A DNA stretch of 64,000 nucleotides from Eunapius fragilis (lineage: Eukaryota; Porifera; Demospongiae; Spongillida; Spongillidae): assembly GCA_963681505.1 (NCBI GenBank), contig OY811979.1, forward strand, positions 2,883,414 to 2,947,413, read 5' to 3'. The position numbers were made by a program, and so were the translations under genes. Shown in pieces: positions 1-12,420 of this stretch (its first letter is position 1; each line of letters begins with the position of its first letter). The notes beneath the pieces are model-generated. The model saw only the letters and a list, made by a program, of their open reading frames with translations. It searched no databases and had not been told where the DNA came from.

Positions 1-329
1 TTAACACTTTAGCAATTTGAGGCATAGGTTGTACCAAAGTATTGCTCAGAAGTTAAAGAACTTGTATGAGTGTATTGAATTTATGCAAGATTAACAGTGT
101 ACTCAGTAATTATAATTTTCCTGTAAGAATATTGCAGGCACAAGCCTTTGGAGTGCGATGAGTAAATTTAATGTCAATTTACTGAATGAAGTTTTGAACG
201 TTAAGGGTAAACTTAAAATTATAAATTCATGCATAATATATTATTATTGTTCTTTGAAATATGCATTTGGATTTCGCATTAAATGTAATATTTACCATTG
301 TACAAAAATTGCAACCAATCAGCAAAAAG
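1..329. other. gene-free AT-rich stretch
   Basis: No recognisable coding similarity or repeat is seen in this stretch. A short open frame that runs into the following repeat has low-complexity AT-driven composition and is not supported as a gene. Confidence 0.5.
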
Positions 330-765
330 TTACAATTATAACCTTTTTGCATTGTGGTTACAACTACTTTGTTTCTGTAGATTTGACAGGTCTGAAATTT
401 CAGATACATCGAATTCTTAATAGAAGGTGATTATGAATTATGATGAGTCAGTGAGAAAAATTTGATGAGTCTGAAATTTCAAATATGGATATGGCAACAC
501 TCTACAATTATAATGCACTGTGGTTACAACTAATTTGTTTCAGTTGATTTGACAGGTCTGTAATTTCAGATACATCGAACCAGTAGGGGATCATGATAAA
601 TCAGTGAGAAAAATTTTGGTGAGTCTGAAATTTCAAATATGGATATGGCAACACTGAGATGTAAAATTATAACCTTGTATGCATTGTGGTTACAACTACT
701 TTGTTTCAGTAGATTTGGCAGGTCTGAAATTTCAGATACGTCGAATTCAGGCTATACATTAATTG
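330..765. repeat. three tandem copies of a 166-base repeat
   Basis: The phrase GATTTGACAGGTCTG (third copy GATTTGGCAGG) recurs at 380, 546 and 712, exactly 166 bases apart. The flanking phrases (GTGGTTACAACTA upstream, AATTTCAGATAC downstream) recur in register. The copies differ by scattered substitutions and small indels. Nothing indicates coding function. Confidence 0.85.
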
Positions 766-1030
766 ACGAGCAAAGGATTTTACATGTCACAGATGAGCTG
801 CAAGCATACAAGATGAAATATGTGACAACTCACAGATATTTTATTTTATTTTGTATTATGGATGGATAGTTCTTAATTTAGGAATTGTTATTTCATGCTA
901 CATTTTAGTTGTGCACGGAACAATGCACTAAGATAATGAGTTTAATGACGCCATTATTACGGTATGTTTAGCATTGTTCTATTTATATCCTTTTTGACCC
1001 ACTCGGAACAATAGTGGCGCAGCAAGTTAG

Positions 1031-2234
1031 CTAGCTACGTCTAAAATAATCTATATCATGGCTATCCACGACCTCATCCTCACTGTCTTCTACACCATCT
1101 AAACCATCCTCATTATCACTGCCTTGTGTAAGGGACCATTCATCATCGACTTCACTCTCATCTTCTTCGCTGTCATCGGCATCTGGCGGACTCTGCATAA
1201 ATTTTACAAGTCGTTGGTGGGCATCATTCTCTAATCCGCCTTCTTTGGTGTAATGAATCACCTTTGGGTCACAGCTTGTTACACCACACACATCAAATAA
1301 GTGACAAATCGTTTCAGAAGAGAGAGACTCCCATAATCTTAACACCCAATCCACCATAAGAGCCTTTGACGGAGCTCGCAAATTGCCATTATTAGTTCAC
1401 TCGTGGTTCAGTGCAGACATCCATGCTGTATACAAGTCGCGATGGCGTACCTTAAACGGTGCATTCCAGCACACATCTGCAGGCTGCAGAATTTTAGTGC
1501 ATCCACACGATACTGCAACGATATTACTTATTTCCTTCGGGATCCTTTTTCCTTTAAAGACTACGAATGGCTTCAACTTTGTGCCATCGGCAAACGCGGC
1601 TAGGCAAATAGTTTGTCATGTCCTGTTGTTGCTATTTGTACAGTGTGGGCCCTCTTACTTCAATAGTGGAATTACCTGGCATATCAGCCCAAATTGCTGC
1701 TTCGTCCATGTTGGCAATGCAGGGGAGAGGTAGCTGATTCCTTCTTATGCGCTTGCTGCACGTTGTTACATAGTCTACAATTATTTCACTCACATTTTTC
1801 GGGAGACTTTGGCCAGCTGTTGTCTTCACCCTCGTGACAACCTTGTGTCGCCGCATGAGTCTAAAAATCCAGCCAGGTGAAGCCTTAAAACTTGGATTTG
1901 TGATATGTCTTTAGCAAAGCGAGCTACATCCCTGCGCACCACACGAACATGCAGGACTCTCTGTTGCAAGATGCGGCGCGCAATCAATTTTTCTTGTACC
2001 GGGAACTGAACCTTTCTCCCACCTCCTGAAAGACGTTTTCGGACCTTGCATGCTATCTCGCCTTGCTTCTTCATCATTTCTTCCAATTCCATTTCCTGTT
2101 TTTCCACTCACGAACCCGTTTCTCATCACTCCCGCTTCCCTTGCTACAGCTCTAATACTACTGGTCTCAGTCTTGCTCACATTCTGAAGTTTAAATACTA
2201 CATTGTACGACTTCTTTCTAATGGGGCCAGACAT
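1031..2234 (-). pseudogene. decayed pogo/Tigger-type (POGK-like) transposase
   Basis: Read right to left, fragments follow the order of a pogo-family DNA transposase. An N-terminal HTH (start near 2234, with KSYNVVFKLQNV and RAVAREAGV) is followed by a second DNA-binding segment (RLSGGGRKVQFP), then the catalytic-core entry (ANMDEAAIWADMPGN, near 1700), FVVFKGKRIPKE, then LQPADVCWNAPFK, and finally an acidic tail rich in D and E ending at 1031. Several frameshifts separate the pieces. The stretch between FKGKRIPKE and LQPADV is too short by roughly 100 residues compared with the family, so the part normally holding the second catalytic Asp is missing. No terminal inverted repeats were recognised. 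The element is clearly non-functional; family assignment rests on motif recognition only. Confidence 0.8.
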
Positions 2235-2686
2235 CCTTAATGAATTCCAAGTTGCAAGTCAATGCGCTATCTCGCTACGTATGTACGCACGTACGCGCAC
2301 ATGCAAATTAAGCTCTAATAGTGATACTAATTTGAGCAATTACGCTCCCGCATAGCCTGGATGTATAGTACTGGTGATGTCATAAGGTCGGGCACTAAAC
2401 ATTTACATTGGTTAATACGCTGCGCTTGTAATTTAGGGCGGAATGAAATTTTTAATTTGAATATGGCAAGCCCATTTTGCCAGCATCAGGGCGGGAAGAA
2501 GCAAGGCTTTTGTACGCTCTGGTTAAATCAACAACTCTAATCAAGCCTTTCACCCACATATTTCATAACACCTCTCCGAAATTACACATCTCACACAGGC
2601 AGGCATACAAATACTGATGAACTCTCCTCCAACATGTACATACACGCATAGTAATCAATTGACCACATACACCCAATATATAGTGG
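2235..2686. other. gene-free stretch between elements
   Basis: No supported gene. It contains a short alternating tract of CGTAC-type words near 2275-2305, and the beginning of a diverged repeat also present near 19390 (the phrase CATAACAC followed by TCTCCGAAA). Confidence 0.4.
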
Positions 2687-2691
2687 AATAC

Positions 2692-2964
2692 CAGGGGCAG
2701 ATGCAGGGTATTGGGGGGGGGGAGTGATTTTGAAGGGACACGCCTCACCGGCATTCGCACTTTTTAAGTCACAAAACATGCACCGCATAATTGTGCAGCA
2801 ACGTGCATGCTAAATAATACTAAATACGACTGTAATTTACACTATATTAAAGTACATCTGCTGCTGTTACAATGCGTGATTTTTTAATAACATAGGCTTT
2901 GCGAGCAGGGGCAGGGGGGGGGGGGGGGGGGGGTATCCCCTACTCACCCCTAAATCCGCCCCTG
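2692..2964. mobile_element. MITE with CAGGGGC termini and 5-base target duplication
   Basis: The left end CAGGGGCAGATGCAGG (2692) and the right end CCTAAATCCGCCCCTG (ending 2964) are imperfect inverted repeats. AATAC flanks both sides (2687-2691 and 2965-2969), a 5-base target-site duplication. G-runs lie just inside both ends on this strand (about 2711 and 2916-2933). There is no coding capacity. Termini of this type resemble those of some hAT-lineage elements; the superfamily is inferred. Confidence 0.85.
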
Positions 2965-3101
2965 AATACTTGCAAAAATTTGTTAGCTTCATAGGTTATT
3001 AAGTGTAGTCAATACAGCTCTATCACCTATCCATCAAGCGAACACCTCATTAGACATTTTGAACACAGGCTCTACATATATGCCTACGTCTCCATTAAAA
3101 T

Positions 3102-3379
3102 CAGTGGCGGATCCAGGGGGGGGCCCCCCCCCCCCCCCCCCTTTCGTTCGTCTAATTATATATTCATAGTCGCGCAATATAGCGTTTTAAATTGCATTTT
3201 GAACGTACAGCTATCAAAAGCGTCCGCTCTTCGCGCGGGAGGGGCATGTCCCCCTCCCGCACCCCCCTTTCGGTGAACCACGCCCATTTCTCACTTAATT
3301 CTAACTTTTCATTATTGGTGCCTCCCCCCCCCCCCCCCCCCCCCCCGACCCCCTTTCAAAATTCCTGGATCCGCCCCTG
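3102..3379. mobile_element. MITE with CAGTGGCGG termini, 5-base target duplication
   Basis: Left end CAGTGGCGGATCCAGG (3102) and right end CCTGGATCCGCCCCTG (ending 3379) are inverted repeats with two mismatches. AAAAT flanks both sides (3097-3101, 3380-3384). A related sequence near 19515-19570 carries the same flanks with no insertion and a single copy of AAAAT, which acts as a paralogous empty site and confirms the boundaries. Runs of G and C sit inside both termini. The internal sequence is unlike the MITE at 2692-2964 apart from the ends. Confidence 0.9.
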
Positions 3380-3418
3380 AAAATGCACACAGAGCTTTAT
3401 ATACACCTAGATGTACCA

Positions 3419-3435
3419 ACACACACACACACACA

Positions 3436-3467
<32 letters not shown>

Positions 3468-3468
3468 T
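3419..3468. repeat. (CA)n microsatellite
   Basis: A CA dinucleotide run interrupted by a single T. It lies in the repeated flank shared with 19570-19660, which is also CA-rich. Confidence 0.95.
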
Positions 3469-3469
3469 A

Positions 3470-5305
3470 AACCATAGATAATATAGGAGAGGGATTGGAA
3501 ACGGCGCACGTGAGCTATACATTTGTACGGAGACTTGAACGTGCACTCCATGAAGTAGCTAATTGGTTGTTAATTGGACTGTAAGAGCCTCTCCCCCTTT
3601 TCGTATTAACTGAGATATACGTTGAAACTAAGAACAGTACCTGGTAGATCTTGGTAAGTGCATTCCAAAATGCTAGCTTTTACGTTAATAGGGCTAATCG
3701 TACCGCAGTTTTTTCGATCGGCGGACGACACACACAAATTGAGACTTACGGCCCCGGTTACCCCGTTGAAGTTAGCCGCACATTCAGCCTCACATTCTTC
3801 GGCCGCACATTCCAAGCAATTATCACTTACAATTAGGCCGTACGGCTAATGATAATCATTTCGTTTAGAATATTCATTGATTGTGCCATGTATTTGCAGT
3901 TATTATGGCAATGTGTGGGTAAAGACATGCCGCTTCTCGGGTTGTATCAAACTTCGTCGTTACAAGAGCGGCGATAGTCTGAAAAGGGAATCACCGAATG
4001 AGTACTAGTACTGAAGAATGTAGCTTACTTCAGGCCAAACGATGAATTAATTTGTCATTCTGAAACTGACGCGGTAGCGTTAATATCGCTTTCTACCTCT
4101 ATTATGAAAAGGGTGATTTCTGATACCTGTATATTAAATCATACTGCTATATATTGTAAGACCATTATTCTGATATACACATACCATATCCAGGCACTTC
4201 TGTAATGGCCATGCATGCAGTCTCTATCAACTCTGTTGAGTTATTGAAGAGCTCGTGCATGATGCATGTGTACGATATTCAGATTGAGTTTGTCCCATCA
4301 GTAAATTTCTTATCCTTGGCTACGATATGATGCTCAAGACAAAGAACTGACATCACATATATATGTACCTCCATGTATGCATGCCCTTCACAACTTTCCT
4401 TATGAATTAAGTTTCTACTGAAAGGGCATTCGCTGCTCACTATATATTTCAAGGATTAGTAATGAAAACTGTAGGTGATCTTACGTGTAAGGAGCTCAAG
4501 GTCTTCTCAATGAGGGAAAGAACTTAACATATAATGATGTAAACCCTACTTTAGAGCACATATATCATCCACATCGGGATTGTTGTAGTAAGATGGGATC
4601 AGGAATTTCTCCACATTCTTAGAACCAAAAAAGCCTCTTTCACTACTATGAATGTTGTCATTACTGCTATCATTGTGGTCAGGGGTACTTTGATTCGAAA
4701 ATGTGTCACTTTTATTGTCATTACAATGCACTGGAGCTGGCCGGGGAAAAAACGTAAAATAAATGCATCACCATTTATTTCACATGTAGCATACCCTACT
4801 GTCTTCAGGTATAATAACAGCTTTACAATGAGCATTGATGGGCAATGAAGTAGTGTTTCCTATCCAAGTAAACAAGAAAGGATAATAAGCTAATGTCACT
4901 ACCAAAGCCAAACCTTATCCACAGCATTCTCTTATGAAACATAGTTTTTAAAAAAGACAGTAACGCATGCTTTTCATCCTGAATAGTTATTGACCTGTTG
5001 ATATCTTCATAGGGAACAAATCACTAACTGAGAGCTCATACAACATTTGGAGATGAAACCTTTCCACCATATCCTGAAAGTGAAATACTTTTGAAAGGCC
5101 TGCTGGATACATTAGCAGTGTACTTGGGTGTATTCAATTGTAACATTTTCCAACACAAGCCTAGCAGCCTGTTGTGCGATATAATTGCAATGTGCATAAA
5201 AAATGATGTAAAAGAAAATTACAAGACATGCATACATACTGCAGTCACTAGTGTTTCCCTGACTGGGCAATTTGATGTGATAAGTGGAATATGATACATT
5301 TGATA
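3470..5305. other. gene-free stretch left of the satellite array
   Basis: No supported gene; short open frames show no family resemblance. At 3760-3785 it holds a 26-base sequence that is repeated exactly, in inverted orientation, at 13002-13027 on the other side of the array. Confidence 0.5.
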
Positions 5306-6290
5306 TCAATATGACAGTTCCCTGTTCCCACAGGGTAGGTGTGCACATGTCAGGATGGGGTACCCAACGCCACACATAGCTCCCCAATGCCTGACTGACT
5401 AGTTAGTGACCCCCAAATGAAGTTATTCACATATCATCTTCACTAAAGATGGATGCCACCTATGAAAGCAGATCCAGACATTCTGATGACAGTTCCCTGT
5501 TCCCACAGTGTAGGTGTGTACATGTGAGGATTGGGAACCCAACGCCACGCGTAGTTCCCCAATGCCTGACTGACTTGTGACCCCCAATGCAATTATTCAC
5601 ATATCTTCACTGATTATGGATGCAACCTATGTAAGTTGTAAAGCGGATCCAGACATTCTGATAACAGTTCCCTGTTCCCACAGGGTAGGTGTGTACATGT
5701 GAGGATGGGGAACCCAACGCCACGCGTAGTTCCAAAATGCCTAGCCAACTTGTGAGGAACCTGAAATGAAATTATTCACACATCAACTTCACTGAAGATG
5801 GATGCCACCTCTGTAAGTTCTAAAGCGGATCCAGACATTCTGATGACAGTTCCCTGTTCCCACAGGGTAGGTGTGTACATGTGGGGATGGGGAACCCAAC
5901 GCCACGCGTAATTCCCCAATGCCTGACCAACGTGTAACCTCCAAATGAAATTATTCACATCTAATCTTTACTTAAGATGGATGCCACCCTTTGTTAAGTT
6001 CTAAAGCAGATCCAGACATTCTGATGACAATTCCCTGTTCCCACAGGGAAGGTGTGTACATGTGAGGATGGGGAACCCAATGCCACACGTAGTTCCCCAA
6101 TGCCTGGCCAACTTGTGAGTGACCCCCAAATGAAATTATTCCCATCACATCTTCACTGAAGATGGATGCCACCTCTGTAAGTTTTATAGCAGATCCACAC
6201 ATTCTGATGACAGTTCCCTGTTCCCACAGGGTAGGTGTTTACATGTGAGGATGGGAAACACTATGCCATGGCTAGTTCCGGATGCTCTCT
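5306..6290 (-). repeat. left arm of inverted ~182-base satellite array (about 5 units)
   Basis: Units of about 180-184 bases recur, each with the phrases GTTCCCTGTTCCCACAGGG, GGGGAACCCAACGCC and GATGGATGCCACC in order. All are the reverse complement of the units in the right arm. The units are diverged from one another. They contain no conserved reading frame; open frames arise because the period is close to a multiple of three in places. Confidence 0.95.
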
Positions 6291-6545
6291 CCTTCCTGGG
6301 ACCATCTTTTCAATGGCCTACTTGACAACGCTTTTAAGGCTGCAAGACTGATGTATTATAATTTGGAATATGCAAAACAATGATACATTTCAGTGCATTT
6401 TTATGTTTTTAAAAACCTGGATTCGTGTTGGTGTGGAGCATGTGTTAGTTGAAAGGTTTGGTGTGCAGGTATTAATAGATAAAATCTGCGGAGTTACTAT
6501 TACCAGTTGCTAAAGTGTTGTCATTAATTTTACAATTAGAACAAA
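6291..6545. other. spacer between the two inverted array arms
   Basis: About 255 bases without repeat units separate the inverted arms. The sequence is AT-rich and shows no gene or obvious promoter. Confidence 0.7.
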
Positions 6546-7374
6546 ATGTATGGATCTGCTTTAGAAATTACAGAGGTGGCGTCCATCTTCAGTGAAGATG
6601 ATATATTAATAATTTCCTTTGGGGTTCACTCACAGGTTGGCCAGGCATTTGGGAACTACACATGGCGTTGGGTTCCCCATCCTCACATGTACACATCTAC
6701 CCTGTGAGAACAGGGAACTATCATCAGAATGTCTGGATCTCCTTTAGAACTTACAGAGGTGGCCTTCAGTTAAGATAATATGTGAATAATTTCATTTGGG
6801 GATCACTCACAAGTTGGCGAGGCATAGGGGAACTACGTGTGGCGTTGGGTTCCCCATCCTCACATGTACACACCTACCCTGTGGGAACAGGGAATTGTCA
6901 TCAGAATGTCTTAATCTGCTTTAGAACTTACAGAGGTGGCATCCATCTTTAGTTAAGATGAGATGGGAATAATTTCATTTGGGAGTCACTCAGAAATTGG
7001 TTAGGCATTGGGGAATTACGCGTGGTGTTGGGTTCCCCATCCTCACATATACACACCTACCATGTGGAAACATGGAACTGTCATCAGAATATCTGGATCT
7101 GCTTTAGAACTTACAGAGGTGGTATCCATCTTCAGTTAGAATGATATGTGAAAAATTTCATTTGGGGGTCACTAACAAGTTGGCCAGGCATTGGAAAACT
7201 ACGCGTGGCGTTGGGTTCCCCATCCTTACATGAGCACACCTACCCTGTGGGAACATGGAACTGTCATCAGAATGTCTTGATCCACTTTAGAACTTACAGA
7301 GGTGGCATTCATCTTCAGTGAAGATGATATGTGAATAATTTCATTTGGGGTCAATCACAAGTTGGCCAGGCATT

Positions 7375-9738
7375 GGGGAACTACGCGTGGCGTTGGGTTC
7401 CCCATCCTCACATGAGCACACCTACCCTGTGGGAACATGGAACTGTCATCAGAATGTCTGGATCTGCTTTAGAACTTACAGAGGTGGCATCCATCTTCGG
7501 TTAAGATTATATGTGAATCATTTCATTTGGGGGTCACTCACAAGTTGGCCAGGCATTGGGGAACTACGCGTGGCGTTGGGTTCCCCATCTTTACATGTAC
7601 ACACTTACCCTGTGGGAACAGGGAACTGTCATCAGAATGTCTGGATCTGCTTTAGAATGTACTGAGGTGGCATTCATCATCAGTGAACATGATGTACAAA
7701 TAATTTCATTTGACGTTCCTCACAAGTTGGCCAGGCATTTGGAAGCTACGCGTGGCGTTGGGTCCCCCATCCTCACACGTACACACCTACCCTGTGGGAA
7801 CAGGGAACTGTCATAAGAATGTCTGAATCGGCTATAAAACTTACAGAGGTGGCATCCATCTTCTGTTAAGATGAGATGGGAATAATTTCATTTGGGAGTC
7901 ACTCAAAAATTGGTTAGGCATTGGGGAATTACGCGTGGTGTTGGGTTCCCCATCCTCACATATACACACCTACCATGTGGAAACATGGAACTGTCATCAG
8001 AATATCTGGATCTGCTTTACAACTTACAGAGGTGGCATCCATCTTCAGTTAAGATGATGTGTTCATTTGGGGGTCACTCACAAGTTGGCCAGGCATTGGG
8101 GAACTACGCGTGGCGTTGGGTTCCCCATCTTCACATGTACTCAGCTCCCCTGTGGGAACATGGAACTGTCATCAGAATATCTGGATCTGCTATAAAACTT
8201 ACAGAGGTGGCATCCATTATCAGTTAAGATGAGATGGGAATAATTTCATTTGGGAGTCACTCAGAAATTGGTTAGGCATTGGGGAATTACGCGTGGTGTT
8301 GGGTTCCCCATCCTTACATGTACACAACTACCCTGTGGGAACAGGGAATTGTCATCAGAATGTCTGGATCTGCTTTAGAACTTACAGAAGTGGCATCCAT
8401 CTTCAGTTAAGATGATATGTGAATAATTTCATTTGGGGCTCACTCACAAGTTGGCCAGGCATTGAGGAACTACACGTGGCATTGGCTTCCCCATCCTCTC
8501 ATAAGCACATCTACCCAGTGGGAACATGGAACTGTTATCAGAATATCTGGATCAGCATTAGAACTTACAGAGGTGGCATCCATCTTCGGTTAAGATGATA
8601 TGTGAATAATTTCATTTGGGGTTCACTCACAAGTTGGCCAGGCATTGGGGAATAACGCGTGGCGTTGGGTTCCCCATCTTTACATGTACACACTTACCCT
8701 GTGGGAACAGGGAACTGTCATCAGAATGTCTGGATCTGCTTTAGAATGTACTGAGGTGGCATTCATCTTCAGTGAACATGTGTGAATAATTTCATTTGAG
8801 GTTCCTCACATGTTGGCCAGGCATTTGGAAGCTACGTGTGGCGTTGGGTCCCCCATCCTCACACATACACACCTATCCTGTGTGAACAGGGAACTGTCAT
8901 CAGAATGTCTGAATCTGCTATAAAACTTACAGAGGTGGCATCCATCTTCAGTTAAGATGAGATGGGAATAATTTCATTTGGGAATCACTCAGAAATTGGT
9001 TTGGCATTGGGGAATTACGCGTGGCGATGGGTTCCCCATCCTCACATATACACACCTACCATGTGGGAACATGGAACTGTCATCAGAATATCTGGATCTG
9101 CTTTAGAACTTACAGAGGTGGCATCCATCTTCAGTTAGAATGACATGTGAATAATTTCATTTGGGGTCACTCACAAGTTGGCCAGGCATTGGGGAACTAC
9201 GCGTGGCGTTGGGTTCCCCATCCTCACATAAGCACACCTACCCTGTGGGAGCATGGAACTGTCATCAGAATATCTGGATCTGCTTTAGAACTTACAGAGG
9301 TGGCATCCATCTTCAGTTAAGATGATATGTGAATAATTTCATTTGGGGTCAATCACAAGTTGGCCAGGCATTGGGGAACTACGCGTGGCATTGGGTTCCC
9401 TATCCTCACATGTACTCACCTCCCCTGTGGGAACTTGGAACTGTCATCAGAATGTCTGGATCCGCTTTACAACTTACAGAGGTGGCATCCATCTTCAGTT
9501 AAGATAATATGTGAATAATTTCATTTGGGGGTCACTCACAAGTTGGCCAGGCATTGGGGAACTACGCATGGCGTTGGGTTCCCCATCTTCACATGTACTC
9601 AGCTCCCCTGTGGGAACATGGAACTGTCATCAGAATATCTGGATCTGCTTTAGAACTTACAGAGGTGGCATCCATCATCAGTTAAGATTATATGTGAATA
9701 ATTTCATTTGGGGATCACTCACAAGTTGGCCAGGCATA
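7375..9738 (+). repeat. 2,364-base higher-order duplication, copy 1
   Basis: This block of 13 satellite units is followed directly by a second copy. Diagnostic variants, such as GAATCATTTCATTTGG near 7515 and GTGGCATTGGCTTCCCC near 8477, recur exactly 2,364 bases downstream. Homology in register starts after the CATTGGGG/CATAGGGG difference near 7373. Confidence 0.9.
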
Positions 9739-12102
9739 GGGGAACTACGCGTGGCGTTGGGTTCCCCATCCTCACATGAGCACACCTACCCTGTGGGAAC
9801 ATGGAACTGTCATCAGAATGTCTGGATCTGCTTTAGAACTTACAGAGGTGGCATCCATCTTCGGTTAAGATTATATGTGAATCATTTCATTTGGGGGTCA
9901 CTCACAAGTTGGCCAGGCATTGGGGAACTACGCGTGGCGTTGGGTTCCCCATCTTTACATGTACACACTTACCCTGTGGGAACAGGGAACTGTCATCAGA
10001 ATGTCTGGATCTGCTTTAGAATGTACTGAGGTGGCATTCATCATCAGTGAACATGATGTACAAATAATTTCATTTGACGTTCCTCACAAGTTGGCCAGGC
10101 ATTTGGAAGCTACGCGTGGCGTTGGGTCCCCCATCCTCACACGTACACACCTACCCTGTGGGAACAGGGAACTGTCATAAGAATGTCTGAATCGGCTATA
10201 AAACTTACAGAGGTGGCATCCATCTTCTGTTAAGATGAGATGGGAATAATTTCATTTGGGAGTCACTCAAAAATTGGTTAGGCATTGGGGAATTACGCGT
10301 GGTGTTGGGTTCCCCATCCTCACATATACACACCTACCATGTGGAAACATGGAACTGTCATCAGAATATCTGGATCTGCTTTACAACTTACAGAGGTGGC
10401 ATCCATCTTCAGTTAAGATGATGTGTTCATTTGGGGGTCACTCACAAGTTGGCCAGGCATTGGGGAACTACGCGTGGCGTTGGGTTCCCCATCTTCACAT
10501 GTACTCAGCTCCCCTGTGGGAACATGGAACTGTCATCAGAATATCTGGATCTGCTATAAAACTTACAGAGGTGGCATCCATTATCAGTTAAGATGAGATG
10601 GGAATAATTTCATTTGGGAGTCACTCAGAAATTGGTTAGGCATTGGGGAATTACGCGTGGTGTTGGGTTCCCCATCCTTACATGTACACAACTACCCTGT
10701 GGGAACAGGGAATTGTCATCAGAATGTCTGGATCTGCTTTAGAACTTACAGAAGTGGCATCCATCTTCAGTTAAGATGATATGTGAATAATTTCATTTGG
10801 GGCTCACTCACAAGTTGGCCAGGCATTGAGGAACTACACGTGGCATTGGCTTCCCCATCCTCTCATAAGCACATCTACCCAGTGGGAACATGGAACTGTT
10901 ATCAGAATATCTGGATCAGCATTAGAACTTACAGAGGTGGCATCCATCTTCGGTTAAGATGATATGTGAATAATTTCATTTGGGGTTCACTCACAAGTTG
11001 GCCAGGCATTGGGGAATAACGCGTGGCGTTGGGTTCCCCATCTTTACATGTACACACTTACCCTGTGGGAACAGGGAACTGTCATCAGAATGTCTGGATC
11101 TGCTTTAGAATGTACTGAGGTGGCATTCATCTTCAGTGAACATGTGTGAATAATTTCATTTGAGGTTCCTCACATGTTGGCCAGGCATTTGGAAGCTACG
11201 TGTGGCGTTGGGTCCCCCATCCTCACACATACACACCTATCCTGTGTGAACAGGGAACTGTCATCAGAATGTCTGAATCTGCTATAAAACTTACAGAGGT
11301 GGCATCCATCTTCAGTTAAGATGAGATGGGAATAATTTCATTTGGGAATCACTCAGAAATTGGTTTGGCATTGGGGAATTACGCGTGGCGATGGGTTCCC
11401 CATCCTCACATATACACACCTACCATGTGGGAACATGGAACTGTCATCAGAATATCTGGATCTGCTTTAGAACTTACAGAGGTGGCATCCATCTTCAGTT
11501 AGAATGACATGTGAATAATTTCATTTGGGGTCACTCACAAGTTGGCCAGGCATTGGGGAACTACGCGTGGCGTTGGGTTCCCCATCCTCACATAAGCACA
11601 CCTACCCTGTGGGAGCATGGAACTGTCATCAGAATATCTGGATCTGCTTTAGAACTTACAGAGGTGGCATCCATCTTCAGTTAAGATGATATGTGAATAA
11701 TTTCATTTGGGGTCAATCACAAGTTGGCCAGGCATTGGGGAACTACGCGTGGCATTGGGTTCCCTATCCTCACATGTACTCACCTCCCCTGTGGGAACTT
11801 GGAACTGTCATCAGAATGTCTGGATCCGCTTTACAACTTACAGAGGTGGCATCCATCTTCAGTTAAGATAATATGTGAATAATTTCATTTGGGGGTCACT
11901 CACAAGTTGGCCAGGCATTGGGGAACTACGCATGGCGTTGGGTTCCCCATCTTCACATGTACTCAGCTCCCCTGTGGGAACATGGAACTGTCATCAGAAT
12001 ATCTGGATCTGCTTTAGAACTTACAGAGGTGGCATCCATCATCAGTTAAGATTATATGTGAATAATTTCATTTGGGGATCACTCACAAGTTGGCCAGGCA
12101 TA
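9739..12102 (+). repeat. 2,364-base higher-order duplication, copy 2
   Basis: Second copy of the 13-unit block, with no difference from copy 1 in the stretches compared. In-register identity ends near 12126, where GGGTTCCCC becomes GGGTACCCC. Either a very recent duplication or an assembly artefact would look like this. Confidence 0.9.
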
Positions 12103-12420
12103 GGGGAACTACGCGTGGCGTTGGGTACCCCATCCTCACATGTACACACCTACCCTGTGGGAACAGGGAATTGTCATCAGAATGTCTGGATCTGCTTTAG
12201 AACTTACAGAGGTGGCATCCATCTTCAGTTAAGATGAGATGGGAATAATTTCATTTGGGGTTTACTCACAAGTTGGCCAGGCATTGAGGAACTACACGTG
12301 GCGTTGGGTTCCCCATCCTCACATGTACACACCCACTTAGTGGGAACAGGTAATTGTCATCAGAATGTCTGGATCTGCTTTAGAACCTACAGAGGTGGTG
12401 TCCATCCTCAGTGAAGAATA

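Larger units (their letters stand above)
6546..12420 (+). repeat. right arm of ~182-base satellite array (about 32 units)
   Basis: Tandem units with a spacing of 177-184 bases are visible from the recurring phrase GTCTGGATCTGC (for example at 6731, then about every 182 bases). Each unit can form up to three hairpins: CATCTTCagtGAAGATG; GGGGAAC with GTTCCCC 15 bases later; and CCCTGTgggaACAGGG. Units are mosaic in their variants, indicating unequal exchange. The arm ends at about 12420 in unique sequence. No transcript or protein is supported. Confidence 0.95.

Noticed and set aside
3312..3551. Minus-strand frame with Gly-rich and Cys/Val-rich runs
   Set aside because: It is a translation of poly(C) and CA repeats of the MITE and microsatellite.
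7345..12237. Several open frames of 86-172 codons across the satellite array with a repeated peptide (SWPGIGELR type)
   Set aside because: They follow the DNA repeat, occur in different frames in successive units and end at unit variants; no protein family is suggested.
6546..12420. tRNA-like A box (TGGCCAGGCATTGG) and B box (GGTTCCCCATCC) words in the satellite unit
   Set aside because: Both deviate from the consensus at key positions, and no cloverleaf with an anticodon could be drawn; a tRNA-derived SINE origin is not supported.
5306..12420. CRISPR-like array
   Set aside because: Units are ~182 bases, contiguous and diverged throughout, without constant repeats and unique spacers, in a eukaryotic context.
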